A DNA stretch of 64,000 nt from Klebsormidium nitens (lineage: Eukaryota; Streptophyta; Klebsormidiophyceae; Klebsormidiales; Klebsormidiaceae): positions 265,006 to 329,005 of the forward strand of contig DF236981.1 in NCBI GenBank assembly GCA_000708835.1, read 5' to 3'. Shown in pieces: positions 43,560 to 55,887 of the stretch. Each line of letters begins with the position of its first letter. Positions within the stretch are counted from its first letter, which is position 1. The translations under genes were made by a program, and so were the position numbers. The notes beneath the pieces are model-generated. The model saw only the letters and a program-made list of their open reading frames with translations, ran no database searches and was not told where the DNA came from.

Positions 43560-46500
43560 ATGCCGAGCCACATGTCAGCTTCTGCTATCTCAGATTTCAA
43601 AGCCACTCAGAAGATCCATCAGCGCACTGCGATCTCTCGCTGTTTAACCCGACCCGCTTGCATCACTCCACTACTACCACATCGAAGCTCGGTTTCCCGT
43701 CTGCCAAAGCAGTTGCGCAAGCTCCGAAGCTCCCTGCGATCCATCACGCCAAGTTTGTCTCTTATCAATCAAAGCAACGCCGTCGCTAGCGCTACAGAAG
43801 AGAAGAGGCCAATTGCAGCAAGAGCCCCTTTTTCAGACGGGGACCGAGATCTAGGCGTAGGAAAAAGTTTGCCAGGGGTCCTAAGGGCGAGCCCGCGGAA
43901 AAGCCGGCGAGCCAAGCAGGGGCGAATCCTCCTATTGCAGTCCGCGCTTTACTCGAAACAAGTGATTACGCGCACTTCGGGCCGGAACCTGGGCGTGGTG
44001 TGCCAGTTATGGGTGGACACTGTGAAGGTGAGGATTTCTGGTTGCATACTGGATGGATAACAGGCACTCTGGTAGAAATCTCCTAGTTTCCCCCTTGGCT
44101 ATAGCCCCTGATTGTAAGTCCAGGCAGGTTTAACTTGGCAACACGACCGTGGGGGCTTTATGTGAGGCTGTTTACCAAGGCTTGGTTGAAAGCCCTCGTT
44201 CTCCCTCCATCCGTCCAGACGGACGCCCCGTAGAGTCTGTTCATGCCAGCAGAGACCAGCACAGAGCTTCAGTTTGATCGGGGGCTGTTCTTCTTTTCTA
44301 TGCTTTGCTTCAGATAATCAAAGTTGCTCAGGTGGTCGACAAGAGCGGCTCGTTTTCTTGCTTCGTTTGGCGACCGTGATCTGCTCTACTTTGCTTCTCT
44401 CGGGAGTCATATTGGTAGCCTCCAGATGCATCTCGCAGCTTAGATGGAAAGCTCCCAGTTATAAAGCTGCAAGTTCAAAGGTTTGCAATATGTGTCGTAT
44501 TTGAAAGTAAAGCGGATGCTGATTGCCCCCATCTTTGTGCAGTGGGATGTTGTGGCCCTCAGTGTGAAGCCAAGCATCCTGTTTGGGGAGGAAGACACCA
44601 TCCTACTGAGCAGCCTGAGACAGGTAAGGGCCCGGACAGTGTCATTGATGAACCAAATGGTTTGCCCTGATGAATGCCTCAGCAAGCGTTCCCTGCTACA
44701 CAAACTGCGTGCTATCCAACGATAGTCGTGAGGAGTTCTTGGTTTTTCTTCATCCGTTATGTGCCATCCTGCAATCTCAATCGAAGTCGACTTCGAGAAC
44801 GAGTTAAAGCCCTCATGATTTCTTCCGGTCTTGACCCACTGTTCGATCTGACACATTCGCCTCCTCATTTTCCGTGTTGTTTCTTGTTCGCCTGTCTTCA
44901 TACTCGACAAGCCAGTCATTTCCAATTCCGCATTTGTTTGAAAAGCTAAAGCAACCAATCGCTTCCCTTCAGGTTGGCGACGTGTTGCTAGTTCATGACG
45001 AGACAGCCGTCGAAGAGAACGTCAGCTTGGAACAGCTGGGCTATTGCAACATCGTTGGAAGCGAAGTTGTTTCCGAGAATGGCGTCTATCTTGGGAAGGT
45101 GAGCCTTCAGTTGATTAGCTGTGTTTTTTCGGGCCACAGATTTTGCAAGAACTGTGGATATCCTCGAGCAAATTATTCGATAAATATGTCGTTTCACTCT
45201 GATAAGTCGGACAAACAATCAGCTCGTTAAAAAGTTGGGCCCAAAATGGTTGTACTCCACAGGCGGCGATTTAGTCAGTATCGTCACAAATTAAAAAATT
45301 GGTGCTTCTAAAATCATCGCCCTCGTCTACCTGTTTCTTAGTCTCAAAGCATTCAAGAGAAGACGGCTGCGGTCTATGCTTCGCTCTCCCTCTTTGTGAG
45401 CAACGTACCCTTAGCTCAAATCCTCGCACAATTTTGCTGCGTCGCACAGTATTTTCTTGCTACAAGTCATCGAGCTTTTCCGTTCCAATGTTGACAAACC
45501 GCTTGTTTGGAGATTGATTGGGATATTTTTTGCGAAGACTGACTCGATAGATTATGTCCTTGTTGGCAGATTCGGGACTTCAAGTTCGATCCAGAGGACG
45601 GCGCCATTGCGTCGCTCGTGTTTGACGGGTTGGGCCTTTCCATTGTCCCGAGCACAGTAGTGAGTCACTTCTACTCTTCCTTAACTTACCTTTCCTTAAC
45701 TGCTTGCATTAAACTGCCTTCGGGTGCCAAATGCTCGGAGCATGGTTCCTAATCGTAAGTCGTCAGAGTGATGACTTAAGCAAAATCCAAAGGTTCAAGA
45801 TCTTGAACCGTCAGATCGACCACTTAAAGAACAATGGACGGCTCAGGATCTTGAATCGTCAAATCGACGACTTCAGAGCGTCGGACGGCTCAGCATGAGG
45901 CATTATACTCAGAGGTTACGGTACCCGTTGGCAACTTCGATAGAAACAGCTGTGCCACAGAAAGCCTTAGGATTGACCTTGCCCCTTTGCGGACGCACAG
46001 TCTGCTTCTGTTTCTCGAGTTGCTTCTGCTTGGGCGTGGGAGGACTCTGTTGTATGTAACTCGGGGGTGTCGCTGCTTTCCAGAAGGTGTGAACCAACTT
46101 ATCTCTTATGCAGGTCAGTACATACGAGATGGGCATTGCGGAGGTCCTCAGCGCGGGGCCGGACCGGATCATCGTCCGCGACAGCACTGCTTCCCGCGTC
46201 AAACGGCTCTCTATGGTGAGAATGCGCGCACTTACACCCGGCCGCTACCTCCTTTGTCCGGTCATGACGTCTTTTTTAAATGTCGATATGCCACGTCTCG
46301 TGGAGAAAATTGTTTGCAAATGATGTCACAGGCGGCTTTCTTTTAGGAGGCCAGCTTCTCTTATGAATCATTGCGACTGCTAATTGCAACCACAATCCGA
46401 GCATATCCTCAGCAGAGCTGTTGATCTGCTTGTTTTCAATGAGCATTTCGCGGCCACACCTTGCAGAGCTTTTCTGGAAGCCCTTTGTGGCCACTCCCCC

Positions 46501-48884
46501 TGACAACCCTTGGTCCAATAGCCTTCAGCTTCCATAGCTTATAATCTGGGCTTTCCATAAGCTGGCTCTCCTTCTGCGGAGCATCTTTGAAAAATGTCCT
46601 TGTGATCGAGCCGGAGAGCCCCCCTCGGATGACGATTCCCTCAAATTTGTATACCGTTATTCACTGGGTTCCGTAGTCTGGCGTCACTCGTGCAGAGCAG
46701 CCTCAAAACTATTTCCTCGGTTGAGCCCTCCTGGAACATCTGGGTGTATTAACTCGAGGCTCCACACCGTCTCTTACCAACCATAACCTGGCCCCATTCT
46801 CGCAGGGCATCCTCGAAAAACTCTCTTTGGCTGAGCCCCCCTGGAAGCAGGACGACGTTCTCTACAGCACATACGCTCCCCCCCCAGTACCCCGCCCGCA
46901 ACGGCGACCTCCAAGCTACGAAACCGCTCCACGTGGTCGCCCCGAAACGTCTGGACGGGTCCCCAGCAATAGTTACTCGCGCGCGCCCGCCTACGATTAC
47001 CCAAAAGCCTCCGGTGGAACCGAGCCGCGCGCTGCGCCCGCTTATGTGGAGCTGAGGACGCCCGCTTATGAGCCGCCCAGGACGCCCGCTTATGAGCCGC
47101 CCAGGACGCCCGTTTATGGGGTCCCTTCTGAGCGGCCCAGAGGGCGGGGGGATACCTTATATCAAGACCCCCGGCGACAGAATGAGCCCCAGTATAGCGG
47201 AGACAGAGGAGCGCCCTATTCTGGGATGGCACAATCCCAGCAAAGTTCGCCACAAGAGGTCTCGGAACGGGGGGGTCAAATACAGGGTAGATATGGGGAG
47301 GGGGCCAGCACTTTTGGCAGGGAAGCATCATCAAGGGAAGAAACCACCGGTCAGAGGCCGGTAGAAAGGGAGTCTTCTCCGGGGCGCTTCAGGGGGGCAG
47401 CTTTTGGGGCTCGGGGGAAAGCTTTGAACAGAGTCTCCGAGGGGTCAAATTCTGAAAGGGCGTCTGATTGGAACGCCGCAGTGGAACGGTATCCGGAACA
47501 ACGGTGGGAAGTTCCGGAGCCGGTGTATCTCGAAAGGGGGGTGGTCCAAGCGAGGGAAAGAGGAGGGGTGCCGGTGGCACGGCGGGGCGTTGAACGGACG
47601 AGAACTAGGGGTGCGGTGCAGTCTGGCGAGCCAGTTTTCGTCGAACGGGATTCTATTCGGGAGGACGTTTGGAAGGCTGACGAGCCAGTTGCAAACGGGG
47701 GCGCGCAAACAGCAGGACCTTTTTTTGAAGGCAGGTCTGTCAGGGGGCTCGGAGATGCAGCTTTCGAAGGCCCCCGAATTGGTGCAAGAAGCGACGAGAG
47801 TTCAGGGGGGTCAGCTCGGCCTGGCTACGGAGAAGAGTTGCGAGGAAGTCCGCCCGTCAGGGGGGCTGGGGAAGTACGTGGCAGCTTCGAAAGCGGAACT
47901 GGGTATAATGCAAGTGAGGCGAGCTTTTCGGAGGAGAAACGAATGCCTGGTTCGCCGAGAAATCGAGAACCGGAACCTCAGAGGAGGGTGATGGAGGAAA
48001 GATGGGCGTCGACTGGACGGCCTGGAATTGTGGAGAACCGTTCCGGCGCTGGGAGCCCGGAAGGCGAACGGAACGAACGGAATGACGGTCAAAGGGAAAG
48101 TGCGATGAACAGCCGCTTGACTAATGGAACCGCCTTCTCGGAACGGGCTGCGAGCGGCATTCCGGCTTTGGGCAGCGGAACAGCGGATCGACGTGTTGAC
48201 GGAGTTGCAGCAAGTGTTGCGACAGAAGGAAGGGGCCGTTTCCAGCCGGATGCGCCTCGGTACAGTCAACCGACAAGAACGGCTGGTAGGGTCGAGGGTC
48301 AGAGTGGGGACGGTTGGAGCGTTCCCCGGGCACCAACAAGCAGACCAGGTCTAGAAGGGGGGGTCCAATTGTACGGCGCTAGTACTCCCTCCGACCGCTC
48401 TGTTTCTAGGAACGGTGTTGAGAAGTATGCCGGTCGGGAGAAGCCGCCTGGTGCTTCCGGGCAGCCTTACACTTCTGTCAGTGAGGCGACTGCAAGCCCA
48501 AGCGGGCGGCGGCCGGGCTGGCAAGGGGATACTCGGTCGGCGAATCGCGCTTTGGGAGTTGGGCCGCCACAACGAGACTTGAAACTTGGAACGGCGGGAG
48601 ATTTGGACGCGACAGTTGCAGAGCGCTCAAATCCGAATGCAGTCCAGGAGCGAGCGGGGGAAAGACGGCCCGTTGATGGGCGCGACGAGGAGGGTAACCG
48701 GGAGGCGCGTTGGCCAAGGGGCCCGGGAGAGGGTCTCAAGCAGTTCTTGAGAAGAGATCCGAGCGGGACTGCTTCGGTGACGTCAGCACGTGTGACGCCA
48801 TCGGTGAACGCAACGGGGGTTGAAGAGGCGAACGGAGCAGCGAGGCCTTTTCGGGAGTGGGTCGACAGGAGTCCTCGCCCGTGA
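43560..48884 (+). CDS. PRC-barrel domain protein, probably plastid-targeted, with long disordered tail (981 aa)
   Basis: Exons 43560-44027, 44543-44623, 44973-45098, 45570-45659, 46114-46215 and 46806-48884 sum to 2946 bp in one frame. The first ~125 residues are basic and Ser/Thr/Arg-rich with almost no acidic residues at the start, as in a chloroplast transit peptide. Two PRC-barrel-like units follow: SKQVITRTSGRNLGVVCQLW, WDVVALSVKPSIL and VGDVLLVHDE; then GVYLGKIRDFKFD, SIVPSTVVSTYE and SRVKRL. This matches the RimM-like PRC-barrel protein conserved in cyanobacteria and plant chloroplasts. From about residue 300 the rest is one exon of Pro/Arg/Gly/Ser-rich, disordered sequence with TPAYEPPR repeats, far longer than usual for the family. 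PRC barrels usually bind protein or RNA partners; the partner here is unknown. Confidence 0.85.
45785..45895. repeat. Imperfect ~50-bp direct repeat in an intron
   Basis: AAGATCTTGAACCGTCAGATCGACCACTT-like sequence at about 45797-45828 recurs at 45846-45877 with a few changes. It lies between exons 45570-45659 and 46114-46215 and does not resemble either exon edge. Confidence 0.6.
46580..46850 (+). repeat. Array of the 46806 exon acceptor edge (2 degenerate copies plus the true edge)
   Basis: The true edge (GCAGGGCATCCTCGAAAAAC, then GCTGAGCCCCCCTGGA) is echoed at 46693-46740 (GCAGAGCAGCCTCAAAACTA, then GTTGAGCCCTCCTGGA). A more diverged echo is at 46577-46632 (GCGGAGCATCTTTGAAAAAT, then GAGAGCCCCCCTCGGA). 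Spacing is about 105-115 bp. The nearer copy keeps the AG. Confidence 0.65.
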
Positions 48885-50603
48885 CAATGCGCTGGCGCTG
48901 GGTTTTGTGATTACGTATGCGTGTTGTGCTGTTAGTAGACTTCAAGGACTGTGAGCGTAGGAGGATGCTACAGCCGTCAGCATGTAGATCAGCAAAGATG
49001 TCTGCATCGAGAAGAGACCGTTCTGGAACAGAGATCACGAACACAATGTGGCGGCATTCACTGAAGTTGACCTGCCAATGCTCTTGCCCGAAACATTCAC
49101 AAACATCAGTTAGTTATAGAAAGAAAAATGGGTGAAACAGCTATGACAATTAGAAGAGCATGGACGTCTCGCTGAAAGACTGCATGCTCAAGCATGTGAA
49201 CTTTAAAGCGAGTCGTACCAGCAGGCCTGTTGTCACGGTATACCAACGTCCAATTCCACCGCGGTATACGTTTGTCACAAAATTCATATTCTATACGTCA
49301 CATCCAGCCGCCCCAGAGAATCTACCAAGGCGCGCTCCGGAGTGTCCGCAGAATGGCACCAATCCAAAGTCGACTAGGGGGACAAATCAGGCCCCCTGTG
49401 GATCCTTGCAAGTCCTTGACAAACCCTTTGATGAGGTGGGCGCAGCAGCAAGGATAGGAAAGCATGTTAGGGCAGAGAAGGGGCTAGGTATCCGACATCC
49501 CCAACAAGGTGAGTGGCGCTGGAAGCAAGCTCTGACACCGCCAAAAAGAAAGGGGCACAGGAGTGGGCTATAAAAACCCCCGGCGATAAGAGTGGGAAAT
49601 TTCGAGAACGATGATAGACCCTTAAGTTGAGGGGAGTGTATTAGCAGGAGAAGTCTGAACGAAACCTCGAAGATCTAGCAATTAAGAGTTTATGCCAGAA
49701 ATTCGAGCTTGCCGAAGATGCAGATATTGGACCATGCCATGAACGGTGTGCGCTTTGCGTGCACATTCATCAAACAGAACCTTTCGAAGCAACAGGCTAG
49801 CGCCACTGTCAGCGGCAGGGATGCGACAGTCACTGAGTGGTGTTGAGCAACTCAGCAGGACGGACTGCATTTTGGGTAGTCGTGACTGGCCCAGTGGAGA
49901 TCTCTTAAAGCATGGACCACAGGACATGAGCAGAGCAAGCACTTCGGTAGATATGCGCAAGTCAACTGGCAAAATCTTCGAAAAAAAGCAGTCTCTCGTA
50001 TGAGGACGCGCTCACCTCGGGTCCTAGCTTACTGGAGGCCCTTTTATGACCAGCCCTTCTCCAAAAGATGAAAAGAAATGCGGATGCCAGATTTGGCCAC
50101 ATTTGGAAAATTGGACACAACCTAAGTCGACTCTACAAGCAACCGTCAGATAGAGAAACTGCCTGCTATCCAACGGCTTGTAAGTTTCGCCTGTTCTGCA
50201 TTGGAAGCTTGCGCACCGTTGGTTGCACATGATCATATCGAACGGCGCTCGTATATGACAAAGAGGCCACGTGAAGAGGGATCACGCTCACCTCTCTTGC
50301 ATGTCTCTGCCACCTTCACTCCGTGAAGCATAACACTTGGACCTCCGCACACCCTGCGGGATGGATGCGAAGCCCGAAAGGGTGTCACAGGTCCCGGGCA
50401 GAATCAGCTCCTCTGGTGTGCTTCTTCTCTACAGCTAGTGTCAGCCACGTACAGAGCGATGATCACACCAGCAGGCGCCATGCAGACGCCTGATCGATTA
50501 AATGCTGCATGAAGATTTTGAACCCTCTTTCCAAGTTGCAGCCTCAAGCAGCCAGCCTTCACCTGCGCTGGTTTGCTCTCCTCTACTGACGTTCTGCTGA
50601 GAA
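48885..50603. other. Intergenic, no gene recognised
   Basis: It holds the 3' end of the PRC-barrel gene and the promoter of the oil-body gene. Open frames such as 49160-49573 have no recognisable family and no splice support. Confidence 0.4.
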
Positions 50604-53600
50604 ATGCTGTTGTCCCAGTTGTCCAGGCGGTTTGCTCTCGCTGCACTCCCTGCACTTGTTGGTTTCGGCGCCATGGCTTCCTCCCACCCGTCCAAAGCTG
50701 CGTCCGATGCAGAGTCTGTCCCTGGGGACTCCATGTCCGTCAAAACCACTCTGCTGGACAAGGGCGCCGGCGTCATACAGGGCGTCATGCAGAACCTGCA
50801 ACCCGTCAAGAAGATCCACATGCACCTCTGCGCTTTCGTGAGTCAACGTTGTCAATGTGCTCTGGAATGTTAGCAATTTCTGTGGGAAGCATGAAGAGCT
50901 CAGGGGGTGCTGAAGGGGTTGGCACTCTTAGGATTGGTCTAGTAGCTGCTGGTTCTACTGCCTGCAAGCTCAGGCCGCCGTACGAGCTGTTTGAAAAGCT
51001 GCGGCGTTTGGCAGTGGGAGGCAAGGTTGAGCTGGGTGTGAAAGCATGCTGCCAATATGAAGCTGGGCTTGCTTGCTGGGGTGGTCTGTAACTGTGCATG
51101 TTACTGCATGCATGTTACTGTTGCTGAGAGCATCAATCTCATAGCTGCAATTTGAAGGGTGACTATAGGTCAAGGTGTAGTGTGTGCTTTCACTAACCAC
51201 CACCCTTTTGGGCAACAACAATCACAGGGCAATTTGACAGCAAATATGGATCTACCAGAGATATGGAAGGCGGACTGTGCCAAGCTGGAGGAAGCAGAAG
51301 CCTTTAGCTCAGTTATGATTCTGATGCCGCTAGCAAAGAATTCAGAGGATCATTTTTGTGGATACGCTAAACCTTTCATTTGACCTGGGTTTACTGAAAA
51401 CCAGCCACCGCCGCCTATTTGCTCTGCCATCGTTTTCTATACTGTCATTGTTTCTGAGGTCAGTAATGTCGGTGTGCCATTGAGGATCTTTCAACACGGG
51501 CGGTGAAGTCACATGTGGGCGACACTGTCGTGACCATTGATGCAGAGGAAGCTTATATTAGGGTATAAGAGAAGAGAAAGACCAGAGGCGTTTCGTTTGT
51601 AGTTAAACAACTCCAATCAGAGCTTATTTGACCAGGATCCAACTGGCCAAGGCGCCTTTCAGGATGGACAAGCTGGGGTTGCCAGTAATGTGATAAACAA
51701 CCTGTATCCTCAAAAACATGCGTTTGTCTTTTGTGCAGCACCTGTACGCCCACGACTTGACTCGCCAGGTGGAGGCGCACCACTTCTGTTCGCATCTCAA
51801 TGAGGACATCCAGCAGGTGAGCATGCCTCGTCGATGAGTAGTAATAAGCTGGTGATTGGGTACTGCAACTAGGTGGGATCCTATGGTTTTGTTACGCCTG
51901 TGTGTGCCGTGCCATCGTCAAACCAAAATTGAACTTTCCACAGAGGTCAAATGTTACAACTGCCAGATGAAGAAGTAGCAGAGGAGTGGGCGCTGTATGC
52001 AACTTAGACGACATCCGCATCTGAACACAGTTGGCTGTGGTCACCTCCTGGGCAAGAGTCTTGGTGCGTTTCTAACCTAATCATGGGCATCCCTTTTCTT
52101 TAGCACATCAAGACTAGAGACTCTTTAGCTGGGCAATTTTTGAGATATCGCCTGTAGTCTGTCTCTTCAAGATCGATGAGATGGACTTCAGTTTTCCGGC
52201 TCTATGCTGGACTGCCCAAGATTTGCAGCGCTTCAAATGAAGTTCCGCAAACGAAGTACTGGGTATTCAAATCAGTTTGGGCACTGCGGTGCTGTATCGA
52301 GACCCTCAATACGCCCTTCTCTTTAACAGCGTCCTTTTTTCGTCAGGAGCGGGCAATTTTGAAATTACGCGCCTGTTTTCTGGCCTTCAAGATCGACGAG
52401 GGGGACTTCAGCTTGTCGGGTCAATGCTGAACTTTCCTGACCAATGTTCGCAGCGCTTCAAATGAAGTTCCGCAAACGAAGTATCCCACTTCAATCTGGG
52501 CACTTGCGGTGCTGTATCGAGACCCTTCACACGCCTCTCTCTTTAACAGCATCGTTTTTTCGTCCTCTTGCCTCTTTTCTTTTTGCGTTTTTGCGTTTCT
52601 CTCTTAGGTAGGCCGGAAGGAAGAAATACATTAGAGGAGGGAATAAGAATGTTTTTGCAGTACTTTGAAATCGTTCGTCGGCCGTTGCAGTGCGTCATCT
52701 ATGACACAGACGAGTCGAACGCGCGGCTCATTGGCGTTGAGTACGTCATCAAGGAGGAGATTTTCGCGACACTGCCCCCTGAAGAGAAGAAGTTATGGCA
52801 CTCACACGAATACGAGGTAAAGTTGTGGTCGCACCTTCTCTAGACCTACAGCTCTGTATCTTCGTCACTTGGCTTGGCCGCTCTGCAAAATCGAAATGCG
52901 AAACCCATTGACATGGCATTTTCAGTCTTCTAAAAGTTCGATACCGATTCTGGCCCCAGCCAATGCACGATATGTGAATCATGCTTCTCGTGACTCAACA
53001 TAAACGCGCAGTGGGTGATTGAAAGCCTTGCTTCAACAGAGGTGAGTCACCACTTCTTTTCGCAGAAGATGGAAGCGATTGCCCAAACCGTGGACGCTAC
53101 TATTGGCATTTGGCCTCTTTCTTGACCGCGCTTTCTGTTACAGGTCAAGAGCGGCGAACTGGTGTTGCCGGGCCTCCCCAAGGTGGCCGAGCAGGCCGTG
53201 CTGCGCAAGCTGGCCAAGACGTACGGGAAGACGTGGCACTTCTGGCAGTATGATAGGGGCGACCAGCTACCCCTGGGTAAGGCCGCTGTGTCGCCTGATA
53301 TTCGACGAGTGTTCTGAATGCTTTTGTATGATTTCTGGAAGTAAGGAAAAGTCAGTTCTAGTCCAAGCGGAAGTGAAAGAGTCAGCTGTGCCTTTCTGGG
53401 TTTTCGTGATCATTAGTGCAAGATTTTGAGTTTTGAACACACGAGAACGCTTAGGACCTCTCTCCGAAGCTGCGATGAAAACCTAGCCTGTTTCAGGATA
53501 AAGTGGGCCTGTCCTTGTGAGAGAGCGGATCTGGGAACATCTGGTGTGTGCTCAACAAACTTCCAAGCGTTCGGACGGAGCCCGGATGCAAAGTAAACCC

Positions 53601-54276
53601 TTGGCCGAAGTACTCTCATTCTGTCGTTCTTCGTAACGCGCACTGTTCATCAAAGTTTGGAGGGTGCTTGCCGGCGGCGAACTTGTCACCGCTCCCAAGC
53701 CGTGAAGCCGGGACTTTTAAGACACCAGTATATGCATGTTCTATAGGTCGAAGAGTTTTGGAGGAACTAGGAATAGAGCCCGGAACCAGCTGGTTCCTTC
53801 ACCCAACGTAAGGCTTTCCAAAGCAGCCCAAATTATTGACGGATGTCATTGACTTGGTTAGAGCGTACTCGGATAAGCTGCTGATCATCGAGTCGTCCTT
53901 GACCAAGGTCAGTTGACACCTTGTCCGAATATTTTGCACGACTTCGTTTATCCTGGAGAACAAAGGCCGACACTAAACTACCTGGCAGAGGCTGTATCTC
54001 ATCATCTGTAGACGAAGACCAAAACGCTGCCCGTTCCCCACAGGTCTGCCGCAGCTGATGGCCGCCGTAACGCACGACGGTCAGCTAGACCTGAAGGTCG
54101 TGGAGGAGCGTGACCGGCGTTACGGCGTCAGCACTGCCGACCGGAAGAAGGAACGGCAAGATATCGAGGGGCCGGCGAAGATCGACCCCGACGCCGACTA
54201 TCCTCACCGGACGGGAAAGGGGCTGCAGGTCGTGCTGATGCCAGAGGAGGAGCTGCAGCTGCCACGTCATCTCTAG
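50604..54276 (+). CDS. Oil body-associated protein (DUF1264 / OBAP family), 267 aa
   Basis: Exons 50604-50837, 51739-51816, 52691-52816, 53144-53276 and 54044-54276 total 804 bp with all phases agreeing. The family pattern runs the length of the protein: [100 protein letters not shown], then RDRRYGVS and [13 protein letters not shown] proteins associate with lipid droplets and are needed for droplet stability in seeds; no enzymatic activity is established. The His and Glu residues of WHSHEYE are conserved. The N-terminus ([20 protein letters not shown]) is hydrophobic and longer than in typical OBAP1, so membrane anchoring or targeting is possible. Intron 2 contains a 225-bp tandem repeat. 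Confidence 0.92.
52155..52565. repeat. Tandem repeat of about 225 bp, two copies, in an intron
   Basis: Two copies (about 52155-52345 and 52383-52565) share long stretches such as GCAGCGCTTCAAATGAAGTT (at 52225 and 52450) and GGTGCTGTATCGAGACCCT. They lie just upstream of the OBAP exon at 52691 but do not resemble it. Confidence 0.85.
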
Positions 54277-55887
54277 GTGCCACGTGGCACTCGATAGAGA
54301 CACTGTAGCGAGGAGGTCGGAGCCACGTCATTGAGCGGATCATAACTGAGAGTTTTCATTGTTGGAACGCTTTGCGGTCCGAGCTGTTTTGAAGATCTGG
54401 GACAGTTCGAACCGAAACTGGAAGCTAACCGCGGAACCATTCTGTTCAACGTTGAAGAGAGGCAGTAGAGAATAGCAATAGCATAGGCCTCCGCAACTAA
54501 TGTACCATAAGGGCGATCCGCAAGGAGTTGCCGCAATTATACAGATATAGAGACCTGCAGCTAGCTAGAAAAGTCGTGCATGCTTGCGCGACCAAAGCAA
54601 GCGACGTTTTGGTGCATTTGAAGTCGCAATGATAAGCTTTTCCAGGGGCGTCTTTGTACGGGAAGTGTCTAGCAAGTGTGCGGATAGTGACTGGTTGTAC
54701 AGCAGTCAGAACACAAACAATCCGTCGCGCCCTTATGGGCTGGCCAAAGCCGTCTCCTGTCTCTGAGATGATGCTGCAAAACGTGCAGGTAGCCGTATAC
54801 GACCTCGACTCGAAGTCGACATTTGACGTGCCTAGTTAGCAAATTTGCATGTCCAAGCTTGGCTTCTATCAGGATTCGATTTGAACGCTTCAATGAACCG
54901 AGGAAATATCTCATGCTTTCTTGTTGGACAACCTCCTGCATTTTTCTGTACAAGGTAAAGCGTCCTTTGGTCAATAGTAGCTGCTTATCGGCAATGAACT
55001 GTGCACGATCAAAGGGACATGTGTGTGTTCAATTCTGATTGCGTCGTACTTTTTCAGGGCTAAGATCTGGGCTTTTGCAATAAACACTTGCAAACAGCCA
55101 GCAGCTTGTTGACGATTCAAGAAAGAAAGTCTCCCGCAATCGCTCGCGCACATATATGAGTTTTGATTGAAGTCCTACTCATGTCAGTCTCATACTCAAC
55201 AATGTGTCAGCCGTTCACGAGGTTATCCAAAAGCCGGGCCAAACCTTTGGTTCGTACATATCTGATGAAGCCCCTGCAACGGTGCGCAGAGTTGCTGCGC
55301 CAACGCGCCAATGGTCTGGCCCGTGTTAGGTGCATTTTGAAGACCGAAGGTGCTGTTCAAGAGAATACAAAGTTCAAAAAAGAAACGGACTCCTGACGAT
55401 CGCCCTCCTGCCACGATCAGCCTTAACCTACAAACAAAGACGTCAACATGTCAAGACTGGCTCTCTTCACGTGACAATTTGATCCCTTCCTACTGAATTC
55501 CGCCACGTGGCAATGCAAGCTGCTTGATATTCCACTGATTACCGGCGGGAAAATTTACTGATTATGGCCGATCATTTTGCTGAGTCACCGGCCCTACTCA
55601 CCGTCCTCGAACAAGGTAAGACTGCAGCTACTCGATTCTTCTTTGAGCAGAGAGGGGTTGGATTGAAGCGCTCTCATGCAGCCTTCGTCCAGGAACTATT
55701 CTCTTCGAGTGCGCGTTCAAATGTTACATGGTGGCAAGCAACAGGGCGCATGAGACAGAGCTCGTCGAGAATTGTGGACTGAGGTTGCACGGACGGTTTG
55801 TCTCCTGTTAAATTCATGAAGTATTTCTCTGCAAGATAGAAAAAGACTAGGTTCTGAAACCTGGTAGCTTTGGAGAAGAAGAAAGGG
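54277..55887. other. Intergenic, no gene recognised
   Basis: It lies between the oil-body gene and the F-box gene. A short ATG frame at 55564-55782 and others have no family or splice support. Confidence 0.4.

Noticed and set aside
46774-47334. Minus-strand frame with repeated HKRASWAAHKRASW units
   Set aside because: It is the antisense shadow of the TPAYEPPR repeats in the PRC-barrel tail.
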